Notes: a model not told the origin generated them from the sequence alone. 64,000 bases of DNA from Halomonas ventosae (GCF_004363555.1 NZ_SNZJ01000002.1:1-64000), one strand, 5' to 3'. Shown: positions 43,704 to 54,370, counted from the stretch's first letter. Numbers and translations are program-made.

Positions 43704-44696
43704 ATGTCCAAGCAAATGCTGACCGTCGATGGCCTGCAGTACTCGAACTGGTCAAGGGAGATCTTCCAGCAGATGCGCGAGGGCGGCCTCGACGCCGTGC
43801 ATGCGACACTGGTCTATCACGAGAACACCCGCGAGACCCTGTCGCGGCTCGGCGAGTGGAACCGCCGTTTCGAGCAGCATCACGACCTGATCATGCCGGT
43901 GCGCGAGCCGGGCGACATCGAGCGTGCCCGCGCCGCCGGCAAGGTGGGCGTCTTCCTCGGTGCCCAGAACTGCTCGCCGATCGAGGACGACATCGACATG
44001 GTGGCGGTGATGCGCCGGCTGGGCCTATTGATCATGCAGCTGACCTACAATAACCAGAGCCTGCTGGCCTGTGGCTGCTACGAGAGCGAGGACAGCGGCA
44101 TCACCCGCTTCGGCCGGCAGGTGATTCGCGAGATGAACCGGGTCGGCATGGTCATCGACATGTCCCACAGTGCCGAGCGCTCCACCCTGGAGGCCATCGA
44201 ACTCTCCGAGCGCCCGGTGATCATCTCCCATGCCAATCCCGAGTTCTTCCACCCGGCCAAGCGCAACAAGTCCAACCGCGTGCTCGCCGCGATCGCCGAG
44301 TGCGATGGCCTGCTGGGCTTCTCGGCCTACCCCTTCCACCTCAAGGATGGCCCGGACTGCACCCTGGAGGCCTACTGCGAGATGATCGCGCGGACCGTCG
44401 ACCTCATGGGCATCGACCATGTGGGCCTGGGCACCGACCTCTGCCAGGCGCAGCCCGTCTCGGTGCTGGAATGGATGCGCAACGGACGCTGGTCCAAGGA
44501 GATGGACTACGGCGAGGGCAGCGCCAGCAACGCCGGCTGGCCGCGCCCGCTGCCCTGGCTGCGCGACAGCCGGGACTTCCCCAACCTGGTCGACGGGCTG
44601 CGCCAGCGCGGCTTCGACGAGGCCGAGGTCGAACGCATCATGGGCCGCAACTGGGTGGCCCTGCTCGAACGCGCCGCCGTTCCCCTCTCGCCCTGA
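43704..44696 (+). CDS. second M19 (renal-dipeptidase-like) protein, altered metal site
   Basis: 330-residue TIM-barrel protein, a paralogue of the M19 protein at 29341 (same opening VDG, NW/WN, REIF and MR(E)GGL pattern). As in that one, the first-metal HxD motif is lost (VDGLQY: Leu11, Tyr13) and the bridging Glu is Gln88 (GAQN). The second-metal residues remain (DMSHSAE, IISHAN, GLGTDL). It lies 10 bp after the aldehyde dehydrogenase with GAGGAG before the ATG. It probably hydrolyses or rearranges an operon-specific compound; ordinary dipeptidase activity seems doubtful. Confidence 0.85.
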   Translation: MSKQMLTVDGLQYSNWSREIFQQMREGGLDAVHATLVYHENTRETLSRLGEWNRRFEQHHDLIMPVREPGDIERARAAGKVGVFLGAQNCSPIEDDIDMVAVMRRLGLLIMQLTYNNQSLLACGCYESEDSGITRFGRQVIREMNRVGMVIDMSHSAERSTLEAIELSERPVIISHANPEFFHPAKRNKSNRVLAAIAECDGLLGFSAYPFHLKDGPDCTLEAYCEMIARTVDLMGIDHVGLGTDLCQAQPVSVLEWMRNGRWSKEMDYGEGSASNAGWPRPLPWLRDSRDFPNLVDGLRQRGFDEAEVERIMGRNWVALLERAAVPLSP

Positions 44697-44749
44697 CGCG
44701 CCCCACGCCAGCCATCCCATTACAACAACGACACAACGAGGCACCCCTC

Positions 44750-46336
44750 ATGAGCTCCCGATCCCAACCCCCGGCGTCCCGCGCCGAACCGCGTCGCCAA
44801 CCCCTGGGCGATCCCGTCGTGCTGGCCCTGAGCGGCGGCTTCATCGTGCTGTTCGTGGCGCTGTCGCTGTATGACATCGAGGCCGTGGCCAGCAGCATCA
44901 GCGCCGGCTTCGCCTGGACCGCCGCCATGCTCGGCTCCTACTTCCAGCTGTTGCTGCTGCTGACCTTCTTCATCGCCATGGGACTCGCCGTGTCCCCGGC
45001 CGCCAGCGCCAAGGTGGGCAACCTCGACACCCCCGAGCTGAGCACCTTCAAGTGGCTGTCGATCATCATGTGCACCCTGCTGGCCGGCGGTGGCGTCTTC
45101 TTCGCCGCCGGTGAGCCGGTCTATCACTTCGTGGTCACGCCGCCGGCCTTCGACACCGAGGCCGGCAGCGTGGAGGCGGTGGCCGGGGCGCTGGCGCAGT
45201 CGTTCATGCACTGGGGCTTCCTGGCCTGGGCCGTGCTGGGCTCGCTGACTGCCGTGGTGCTGGCCCACTGGCACTACGACAAGGGGTTGCCGCTGCAGCC
45301 GCGCACGCTGCTCTATCCGATATTCGGCGAGCGCCTGCTGCGGGGCTGGATCGGCGGCGTGGTCGATGCCTGCTGCGTGATCGCCGTGGTGGCGGGCACC
45401 GTCGGCCCGATCGGCTTCCTGGCCACCCAGGTCAGCTTCGGCCTGCACGAGCTGCTCGGCGTCGCCGAGGGCTACGGGACCCAGCTGGTGATCCTGGTGG
45501 TGCTGGGGGCGGTCTACGTCACCTCGGCCGCCACCGGCATCAACCGGGGCATCCAGCTGCTCAGCCGCTTCAATGTCTTCCTGGCGCTGGCCATCGCCAT
45601 CATCATCTTCCTGTTCGGTCCTACCCTGTTCCTCACCAACGCCTACCTGCAGGGCTTCGGCGAGTACGTGAGCTCCTTCCTGGCCATGGCCACCATGACC
45701 TCGGAGACCGCCCCCGCCTGGTGGATGCAGTGGTGGACGGTGTTCTTCTTTGCCTGGTTCATCGGCTATGGCCCGCTGATGGCCATCTTCGTGGCGCGCA
45801 TCTCGCGGGGACGGACCATCCGCCAGATGATCCTCGCCGTGGCGGTGATGGCCCCCATCGCTACCACCGTCTGGTTCACCCTGCTCGGCGGCTCGGGGAT
45901 CCACTTCCAGCTGACGGGCGCGATCGACCTCACGGAGGCGCTCAACAACTTCCAGTTCGACGTGGCGACGCTCACCGTGGCCCAGGCCCTGCCGGGCGGC
46001 ACCCTGATGGCGCTCGCCATCCTGCTGCTGACCACCATCTTCGTGGCCACCACTGGCGACTCCATGAGTTACGCCATCGCCGTGGTCTGCACCGGGCATG
46101 ACCAGCCCCATACCGGCGTGCGCATCTTCTGGGGCGTGGCCATGGCGCTGATGGCGGGCATCCTGCTCTACATGGGCGCGGGGCAGATCGGCGTGCTGCA
46201 GCAGTTCATCGTGATCACCGCGATCCCCGTCTCCCTGATCCTGCTGCCGTCGCTGTGGACCGGCCCCCAGGCGGCCTACGCCATGGCTCGCCAGCAGGGC
46301 CTCACCACCCGGCCCAAGGTGATCGTCAATGACTAG
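44750..46336 (+). CDS. BCCT-family transporter with altered substrate box
   Basis: 528-residue carrier with about 12 helices. Family features are present (RISRGRT after helix 8, GGVFFAAGEPVYHF in place of the GIGLMFWSVAEP block), but the helix-8 box reads FAWFIGYGPLMAIF where betaine carriers have YWAWWISWSPFVGMF: Trp to Phe and Trp to Tyr. Together with the very different EP motif this makes it an outlier among the three BCCTs here and points to another substrate. ATG at 44750; the leader contains ACAACAAC. It overlaps the next gene by 8 bp. Substrate unknown, presumably that of the operon. Confidence 0.85.
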   Translation: MSSRSQPPASRAEPRRQPLGDPVVLALSGGFIVLFVALSLYDIEAVASSISAGFAWTAAMLGSYFQLLLLLTFFIAMGLAVSPAASAKVGNLDTPELSTFKWLSIIMCTLLAGGGVFFAAGEPVYHFVVTPPAFDTEAGSVEAVAGALAQSFMHWGFLAWAVLGSLTAVVLAHWHYDKGLPLQPRTLLYPIFGERLLRGWIGGVVDACCVIAVVAGTVGPIGFLATQVSFGLHELLGVAEGYGTQLVILVVLGAVYVTSAATGINRGIQLLSRFNVFLALAIAIIIFLFGPTLFLTNAYLQGFGEYVSSFLAMATMTSETAPAWWMQWWTVFFFAWFIGYGPLMAIFVARISRGRTIRQMILAVAVMAPIATTVWFTLLGGSGIHFQLTGAIDLTEALNNFQFDVATLTVAQALPGGTLMALAILLLTTIFVATTGDSMSYAIAVVCTGHDQPHTGVRIFWGVAMALMAGILLYMGAGQIGVLQQFIVITAIPVSLILLPSLWTGPQAAYAMARQQGLTTRPKVIVND

Positions 46337-48089
46337 CGCGGAACTCGTCTCGGCGGCCCCCCTTGGCCTGCGTCCCGCCGATGAGGTGATGCGGCTCGAG
46401 CGGCTAGGCAGCCTGCATGCCACCCGGCTGAGCTTCGTGCGCAGCCTGGTGCGCCAGATGGCCCGCCAGCGCTGGCAGGTCAGCCGGGTGCGCTTCGACC
46501 TGGATGCCAACGGCCATGGCACGGCCATCTACCGGCTGCAGACGCCCCACGGTCGCTACCACGGGGTGATGTTCGCCCAGCCGCTGGACGACGCACGCCG
46601 CTCCGACCGGGTCATCGCCGAGGCATGGGACGTGACCTTCGGCCTGGTGGAGGGTGAGGTCGATGACAGCCTGCTGGCGCAGATGGCCGCCAACGTGCCC
46701 CTGCAGGAGGCGGGGCGTCAGCACCCCAGGGTGCTGGTGCTGTCGCGGGCCAACAAGAGCCTGCGCAACTTCGCCCACTTCGTGGAAGCCCTGGCCCGTG
46801 GCGAGCAGCCCGATCCCGCCTGGCTGACCCGGGTTGGCTACCTCTACCGGACCACGGCGGTCTACGGCAACGGCAAGTTCGGCATCGCCGACTTCGCCCG
46901 CCTGCTGGACAACCCCGACTTCCGGCGCCCCTTCTCGGCGCAGATGGCCGGCGTCTACCTGCTGCGGCACTTCTCCATCGAGCAGGTGGAGCACCTGGCG
47001 GCCCGCCGCTCACCGGACACCGCCTGTCCCCTTGCCAGTGAGCTGCGGCGCTACCTGGGCATCGGCAACTCCACCGGGCTGGGCATGGCGCCCTTCCTGA
47101 TCAACCATCCCCAGCTGATTGCCCAGTGGGTCACCCAGCGCGAGACGGCCCTGACCCTGGCCCTGCGCCAGGCGCCGGAGGAGGCCGAGCGCGAGCGCCT
47201 GATCGCGCTGATCCGGCGTGCCATGCAGCACCTCGACGAGACCGTCACCGAGGATGCCGATCAGGCCGAACGCAATGCGGCCACGGTGGCCGCATTGCCC
47301 GACGTGCTGACCTGGCTTGCCAGCGTGCCGCTGGAGGCCGATATCTGGCAGCAGCTGGTCGAGTGGAGCGCCCGCACCCTGCCGCTGGAGGCCCAGGAGC
47401 TGATCAACACCCTGCTGATCGAGCTCTATCCTGACCAGGTCGACGCCCTGGAGGACCGGATGGGGGTGGCGGAGAACCTCGACCTGGAGCCCGACATGCC
47501 GCTGATGCGCCTGCGCCAGCTGGTCGAGACCCACTATGGCTGGGCGCTTACCCATGACTACGAGAGCCGTGAGGGCGCCTACTGGTTCTGGTATCGCTCC
47601 GCCGAGAAGGAGGAGCCGAGGCTGGGGGTGCGCCATGCCGAGCCCGGCGCCGAGAAGGAGATGCCCATTGCCATCGGCCCGCGCGTGGCGCGCACCCACC
47701 AGGCGCTGTGTGACTTCCTTGAGGGTCAGCCGCGGGCCACGGTGGTCGAATTCCTGCTCGAGCACCCCCGCCACAAGGAGGTGGTGCGCCGCATCCAGAC
47801 GCTGGTCAGGGAACCCTACGGCGATATCCACGCCAACCTCTGGCATCGCGACATGAAGCCGATGCACCTGCTGCGCACCAAGCTCGCTTTCTTCGGCGCC
47901 AGTCGCTTCGATCCCAAGTCGGACCGCTGGGTGCGGATCACCCTCTTCCAGGGCGCGCCGCTGGTTGAGGAGCTCAATGCCGAGCCGCAGGACCTCGCCG
48001 ACTTCGACGACTGGAGCTTCCCCCTCGAGCCCGCCCGCGAGAGGGAAGCCGGCGCTTTACACGGGCGTTCGGGAGTGACAGCACAATGA
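46329..48089 (+). CDS. conserved-looking 586-residue protein of unknown function
   Basis: I do not recognise a family. It is a soluble protein without signal or membrane helices. It is mainly helical by composition and rich in Leu, Arg and Glu. Segments that look functionally constrained are VLSRANKSLRNFAHFVEAL (about 138-156), YLYRTTAVYGNGKFGIADF (about 174-192), GIGNSTGLGMAPFLINHP (about 240-257) and HANLWHRDMKPMHLLRTKLA (about 499-518). It overlaps the BCCT by 8 bp and the DUF3726 gene by 4 bp, so the three are tightly coupled. Glycine-rich GNSTGLG could bind a phosphate or cofactor. It is the least explained enzyme-sized protein in the window. Confidence 0.75.
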   Translation: MTSAELVSAAPLGLRPADEVMRLERLGSLHATRLSFVRSLVRQMARQRWQVSRVRFDLDANGHGTAIYRLQTPHGRYHGVMFAQPLDDARRSDRVIAEAWDVTFGLVEGEVDDSLLAQMAANVPLQEAGRQHPRVLVLSRANKSLRNFAHFVEALARGEQPDPAWLTRVGYLYRTTAVYGNGKFGIADFARLLDNPDFRRPFSAQMAGVYLLRHFSIEQVEHLAARRSPDTACPLASELRRYLGIGNSTGLGMAPFLINHPQLIAQWVTQRETALTLALRQAPEEAERERLIALIRRAMQHLDETVTEDADQAERNAATVAALPDVLTWLASVPLEADIWQQLVEWSARTLPLEAQELINTLLIELYPDQVDALEDRMGVAENLDLEPDMPLMRLRQLVETHYGWALTHDYESREGAYWFWYRSAEKEEPRLGVRHAEPGAEKEMPIAIGPRVARTHQALCDFLEGQPRATVVEFLLEHPRHKEVVRRIQTLVREPYGDIHANLWHRDMKPMHLLRTKLAFFGASRFDPKSDRWVRITLFQGAPLVEELNAEPQDLADFDDWSFPLEPAREREAGALHGRSGVTAQ

Positions 48090-48853
48090 ACGTCTCCTAC
48101 AACGAGCTACAGGGCCTGTGCCGCAAGGCGTTCAGCGGGATCGGCTTCGAGGACGGCGATGCCGCCGATGCCGCCGACATGGTCGCCTGGATGCAGTGTC
48201 ACGGCCTGCACGGCGTCGAGCAGCTCAACCGGGGCCTGGACTACCTGCTCGAGGAGGATCCCGAGGCGCGGCCGCGGCTGATCTACCAGGACGGTGACCT
48301 GGCGGTGCTCGACGGCCAGGGCCACAGCGTGCTGCGAAGCATCAGCCTGGCCACCGAACTCGGCTTCGCCAAGGCACGGGCCCGCGGTCTCTCGGTGGTC
48401 AAGATCCGCCGCTGCCACAACCGCCAGCTGATCATGGGCTACCTCTCGCGGCTGGCCGGGCGCGGCATGAACATCACCGCCTTCTGGCGCAATGCCCAGG
48501 TGCCCCTCACCGAACAGGTGGTGGGCTTTCGCGCGGGGCATGCCACGCCGGAGGTGCGCGTCTACTCGGTACGCGACGTGCCCGAGGAGAACGAGCCCAA
48601 CGACGGCATCACCCTGGTGATGGCCAACCATGTGGAGCTGCTGCCCTCCCTGGGCGCCGACCAGGACCTCGACCTGCTGGCCCATCATCCCGAGTCCGAA
48701 CTGCTGGCCTGCCGACAGCAGGCCCTCAAGGAGGGCATCGAGGTGGACGATGCCATCTGGGCGCGCCTCAAGACCCTGGCGCACCGCATCCTGGTGGAGT
48801 CCAGCGACGCCTCCCGGGGTGGCGCCGGTGCCGGCGACCACGACAACGACTGA
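48086..48853 (+). CDS. DUF3726 protein, malate/lactate-dehydrogenase-2-like
   Basis: 255-residue protein of the DUF3726 type, related to the LDH2/MDH2 oxidoreductase fold that includes pyrroline- and piperideine-2-carboxylate reductases. The start ELQGLCRKAFSGIGFEDGDA (about 6-25) matches the family's N-terminal helices, and KARARGLSVVKIRRCHNRQL (about 94-113) corresponds to the cofactor-side His region (SxHxG of true LDH2 enzymes is changed to RRCHNR). It is shorter than true LDH2 enzymes (about 340), so catalysis is uncertain. It overlaps the preceding gene by 4 bp (ATGA). Confidence 0.7.
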   Translation: MNVSYNELQGLCRKAFSGIGFEDGDAADAADMVAWMQCHGLHGVEQLNRGLDYLLEEDPEARPRLIYQDGDLAVLDGQGHSVLRSISLATELGFAKARARGLSVVKIRRCHNRQLIMGYLSRLAGRGMNITAFWRNAQVPLTEQVVGFRAGHATPEVRVYSVRDVPEENEPNDGITLVMANHVELLPSLGADQDLDLLAHHPESELLACRQQALKEGIEVDDAIWARLKTLAHRILVESSDASRGGAGAGDHDND

Positions 48854-48879
48854 CCCCTATCTCCTCACGAGACGCTTCC

Positions 48880-49278
48880 ATGATCCAACCCGTTGCCACC
48901 GACCTCTATGCCGCCAAGGCCCCGCTGGAGTGGGCCGTCATCGGTAATGGCATCCTCTTCACCGCCCAGATCCCCATCGGCGCCGATGGGGCCGTCGTCG
49001 ACGGCGGGATCGAGGCCCAGACCCGCCAGACCCTGGACAACCTGCGCCACACCCTGGCCTGTGCCGGGGGTGGCATGGCCAGCCTGACCCAGGTGCTGAT
49101 CTACGTGACGCGTCGCGAGGACCTGGCCACGGTCAATCGCCTCTATGCCGAGACCGTCAGCGCGCCCTATCCCAATCGCGCGGCGATCATCGTCTCGGGT
49201 TTCGCCCGGGAGGAGATGCTCGTCGAGATGGTGGCCTATGCTGTCATTGAGGAGACAGCCGACGGCGAGACGTGCTGA
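48880..49278 (+). CDS. RidA-family imine/enamine deaminase
   Basis: 132-residue RidA (YjgF/YER057c/UK114) protein. These trimers hydrolyse reactive imines or enamines to ketones and ammonia. The substrate Arg is in PYPNRAAIIVSGF (about 97-109), and the terminal LVEMVAYAVIEE matches the family's closing strand. It lies 26 bp after the DUF3726 gene and probably ends the operon. Its presence suggests that an imine intermediate arises in this pathway, which fits a DUF3726/LDH2-like partner and an amino-acid-like substrate. Confidence 0.9.
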   Translation: MIQPVATDLYAAKAPLEWAVIGNGILFTAQIPIGADGAVVDGGIEAQTRQTLDNLRHTLACAGGGMASLTQVLIYVTRREDLATVNRLYAETVSAPYPNRAAIIVSGFAREEMLVEMVAYAVIEETADGETC

Positions 49279-49437
49279 GAGCGACCTCCGCGTATCCATT
49301 CGCTCACCGGCCCGGCGCCCGGCCATTGTCCTGATCCCGGGCGGGTGACACCATGCCGATGATGGCCGTCGTCGCCCGTCAATGGGCAGCAAGCTGTCGA
49401 TATCGCGCCACCTCACAAGCATTACAACGAGCCCGCC

Positions 49438-51156
<1,719 letters not shown>

Positions 51157-51164
51157 GGAGACTG

Positions 51165-54017
51165 ATGATGGCACAAGAGACCTTTACCCTGACCCTGGAT
51201 GGCGCCGAGGTCAGCGCCTTTCCCGGGGAGACCCTCTGGCAGGTGGCCAGGCGCGCCGGCGAGACCATCCCCCACCTCTGCTTCAAGGACGCCCCCGGCT
51301 ACCGCAGTGACGGCAACTGCCGCGCCTGCATGGTGGAGATCGAGGGCGAGCGGGTGCTGGCGGCGAGCTGCCTGCGCGAGGCGACCCCCGGCATGGTGGT
51401 GAAGAGCGCCACCTCCGAGCGGGCGCGGGTGTCCCGCGAGGGTGTGATGGAGCTGCTGGTCGCCGACCAGCCCGAGCGCGACGACGGCCCCGACCGCTCG
51501 AGCCACTTCTGGGCCATGGCCGACAAGCTCGCCATCGACGCCAGCGCGGTGCGCGAGCGGCTGCCGGCGCGGGCCGAGCGCCCCGCCCCCACGGTGCACC
51601 ATGTCGCCGAACGCTCCGCCGCGCTTCCCCATGCCGGAGGCCATGACGCCACCCATTCGGCGATGAACGTCAACCTCGATGCCTGCATCGAGTGCAACCT
51701 CTGTGTGAGGGCCTGTCGCGAGGTGCAGGGCAACGACGTCATCGGCCTGGCCCATCGCGGCGCCGCCGCCAAGATCGTCTTCGACTTCGACGACCCCATG
51801 GGCGAGAGCACCTGCGTGGCCTGCGGCGAATGCGTCCAGGCCTGTCCCACCGGGGCACTGATGCCGGCGACCCTGGTCGACGCGCAGGGGCGCGGCGACT
51901 CGAAGGTGGCCGATCGCACCGTGGATTCGGTCTGTCCCTACTGCGGGGTGGGCTGCCAGCTCACCTACCATATCAAGGACGAGAAGATCCTCTTCGTCGA
52001 GGGCCGCGACGGGCCGTCGAACCAGAACCGGCTGTGCGTCAAGGGGCGCTTCGGCTTCGACTACCCCAACCACCCTACGCGGATCACCCGGCCGCTGATC
52101 CGCCGGCCGGGCGTGCCCAAGGGGCTCGATCCCGACTTCGACCCCCTCGACCCGCTGACCCATTTCCGCGAGGCGAGCTGGGAGGAGGCGCTGGATGTCG
52201 CCGCCAAGGGGCTCGGCGAGCTCAAGGCGGCCCACGGCCCCGACGCCCTGGCCGGCTTCGGCAGCGCCAAGTGCTCCAACGAGGAGGCCTGGCTGTTCCA
52301 GAAGCTGGTGCGCACCGGCTTCGGCAGCAACCATGTCGACCACTGCACCCGGCTCTGTCACGCAAGCTCCGTGGCGGCACTGATGGAGTGCATCGGCTCG
52401 GGGGCGGTGACGGCGTCGTTCATGCAGGCCCTCGAGGCCGAGGTGGTGATCCTCACCGGCTGCAACCCGGCGATCAACCACCCGGTGGCGGCCACCTACT
52501 TCAAGCAGGCGGCGCGCAACGGCACCAAGCTGATCATCCTCGACCCCCGTGGCCAGGCGCTGGACGCCTATGCCCACCGCAGCGTGCGCTTCACCCCCGG
52601 CGGCGACGTCTCGCTCTACAACGCCATGCTCAACGTCATCGTCAGCGAGGGGCTCTTCGACCAGGCCTACATCGACGCCCACACCGAGGGCTTCGAGGCG
52701 CTCAAGGCCCATGTGCGCGAGCTGACCCCGGAGGCGATGTCGCCGGCCTGTGGCGTCGCCCCCGAGCAGATCCGCGAGCTCGCCCGGCTCTACGCGACCG
52801 CCGACAAGGCGATGATCTTCTGGGGCATGGGTATCTCTCAGCACGTCCACGGCACCGACAACGCCCGCTGCCTGATCTCGCTGGCGCTGGCCTGCGGCCA
52901 AACTGGCCGCCCCGGCACCGGCCTGCACCCGCTGCGCGGCCAGAACAACGTCCAGGGCGCCTCCGACGCCGGCATGATCCCCATGGTGCTGCCCGACTAC
53001 CAGCCGGTGAGCGACGCCCAGGTGCGTGCCGCCTTCGAGGAGCTGTGGAACACCCCGCTCGAGGAAAAACCGGGGCTCACCGTGGTGGAGATCATGGACG
53101 CCATCGCCGCCGGGACCATCAGGGGGATGTACATCCTCGGCGAGAACCCGGCGATGTCCGACCCGGACCTCGACCATGCCCGGGCGGCCCTGGCCAGGCT
53201 CGAGCACCTGGTGGTGCAGGATCTCTTCGTCACCGAGACGGCCCAGTTCGCCGACGTCATCCTGCCGGCATCGAGCTGGCCGGAGAAGGACGGCAGCGTC
53301 ACCAACACCAACCGCCAGGTGCAATTGGGCCGCGCCGCCGTGCCGCTGCCCGGCGAGGCCAAGCCCGACTGGTGGATCATCCAGCAGATGGCCAACCGCC
53401 TGGGCCTCGGCTGGGACTATACCCACCCCCGCGAGGTGTTCGCCGAGATGAAGCAGGGCATGGCGTCGCTGGACCATATCTCCTGGGAGCGCCTGGAGCG
53501 CGAGAGCTCGGTGATCTATCCCTGTCCCGCCGATGACGCCCCCGGGGCCGACGTGGTGTTCAGTGATGCCTTCCCCACCGCCAGCGGGCGGGCGAAGTTC
53601 ACCCCGACCCGCCCGCTGCCGCCGGACGAGCCCATCGACGGCGACTACCCCACGGTGCTGATCACCGGGCGCCAGCTGGAGCACTGGCACACCGGCTCCA
53701 TGACCCGTCGCAGCCGGGTGCTCGACGACCTCGAGCCCGAGGCGGTGGCGAGCCTCGCGCCGGCCGAGCTGGTGCGCCTGCGCATGGCGCCGGGGGAGCC
53801 GATCACCATCACCACTCGGCGGGGCGCCATCACCCTGAAGACGCGGGTCGACCCGCTGATGGCCGAGGGGATGGTGTTCGTGCCCTTCTGCTACGTGGAG
53901 GCGGCGGCCAACATCCTGACCAACCCGGCGCTCGACCCCTACGGCAAGATCCCCGAGTTCAAGTATGCGGCCTGTCGCCTGGGGCGTACCGAGGCGGCAC
54001 TGGCGGAGAACGACTGA
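51165..54017 (+). CDS. NAD-linked formate dehydrogenase, catalytic alpha subunit
   Basis: 950-residue molybdopterin enzyme oxidising formate to CO2. N-terminal 2Fe-2S ferredoxin domain (about 5-80; CFKDAPGYRSDGNCRACMVE), two 4Fe-4S sites (CIECNLCVRAC near 172, CVACGECVQACP near 215), then the Mo-bis-MGD domain with its own 4Fe-4S (CPYCGVGC near 258). The Mo ligand is Cys398 in TRLCHASSV, not selenocysteine. Architecture and length match cytosolic FdsA-type subunits. Start at ATG 51165 (51168 possible), after AGGGAG. It finishes the oxidation of formate made by PurU and FdhA. Confidence 0.94.
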   Translation: MMAQETFTLTLDGAEVSAFPGETLWQVARRAGETIPHLCFKDAPGYRSDGNCRACMVEIEGERVLAASCLREATPGMVVKSATSERARVSREGVMELLVADQPERDDGPDRSSHFWAMADKLAIDASAVRERLPARAERPAPTVHHVAERSAALPHAGGHDATHSAMNVNLDACIECNLCVRACREVQGNDVIGLAHRGAAAKIVFDFDDPMGESTCVACGECVQACPTGALMPATLVDAQGRGDSKVADRTVDSVCPYCGVGCQLTYHIKDEKILFVEGRDGPSNQNRLCVKGRFGFDYPNHPTRITRPLIRRPGVPKGLDPDFDPLDPLTHFREASWEEALDVAAKGLGELKAAHGPDALAGFGSAKCSNEEAWLFQKLVRTGFGSNHVDHCTRLCHASSVAALMECIGSGAVTASFMQALEAEVVILTGCNPAINHPVAATYFKQAARNGTKLIILDPRGQALDAYAHRSVRFTPGGDVSLYNAMLNVIVSEGLFDQAYIDAHTEGFEALKAHVRELTPEAMSPACGVAPEQIRELARLYATADKAMIFWGMGISQHVHGTDNARCLISLALACGQTGRPGTGLHPLRGQNNVQGASDAGMIPMVLPDYQPVSDAQVRAAFEELWNTPLEEKPGLTVVEIMDAIAAGTIRGMYILGENPAMSDPDLDHARAALARLEHLVVQDLFVTETAQFADVILPASSWPEKDGSVTNTNRQVQLGRAAVPLPGEAKPDWWIIQQMANRLGLGWDYTHPREVFAEMKQGMASLDHISWERLERESSVIYPCPADDAPGADVVFSDAFPTASGRAKFTPTRPLPPDEPIDGDYPTVLITGRQLEHWHTGSMTRRSRVLDDLEPEAVASLAPAELVRLRMAPGEPITITTRRGAITLKTRVDPLMAEGMVFVPFCYVEAAANILTNPALDPYGKIPEFKYAACRLGRTEAALAEND

Positions 54018-54035
54018 GACGGAGGAGGGCGACGA

Positions 54036-54287
54036 ATGATGATCGTCGAGCTGATCGATGGCGATGATTTCCGCGATCGCCTGGTGGCACTGGGCATCCG
54101 TATCCCGGAAGGCGCCTGTCCCGAGAGCAGCGCCCGGCTGGCCCGGCGCTGCGCGCTCGAGGGGGGCGTACCGGGGCTTGCCGAGTCGGTTGCCGAGCTG
54201 GTCGGCGAGCTCGAGGGCAAGCGCGAGATCCTGCTGCCCTCGGTTCGCCGGGCGCTGGAGACCCATCTCCTGCCGCTTGTTCGCTGA
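54036..54287 (+). CDS. 83-residue protein at the end of the formate dehydrogenase operon
   Basis: Small soluble acidic protein (MMIVELIDGDDFRDRLVALG ...) beginning 18 bp after the alpha subunit, with GGAGGA at 54021-54026. The position is that of the delta subunit (FdsD), but the sequence does not resemble FdsD as I know it. The C-terminal half (GLAESVAELVGELEGKREIL) is a likely amphipathic helix. It may be an assembly or small accessory subunit. No family is claimed. Confidence 0.65.
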   Translation: MMIVELIDGDDFRDRLVALGIRIPEGACPESSARLARRCALEGGVPGLAESVAELVGELEGKREILLPSVRRALETHLLPLVR

Positions 54288-54333
54288 CCCGACGGCGCCT
54301 GTCAGCCCCTGACCTGGGCGCATGGCCGCCAAC

Positions 54334-54370
54334 GACACGGCCCCCGGTGGTGATCACCGGGGGCCGTGTC
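54334..54370. terminator. strong bidirectional terminator between formate dehydrogenase and gbcA
   Basis: A perfect 16-bp stem (54334-54349 with 54355-54370; core ACGGCCCCCGGTG) with a 5-base loop lies between the convergent ends of the formate dehydrogenase operon and gbcA. Confidence 0.75.

Noticed and set aside
54036..54287. Assignment of the 83-residue protein as formate dehydrogenase delta subunit.
   Set aside because: Only the position fits; the sequence does not show the FdsD pattern, so no name is given.
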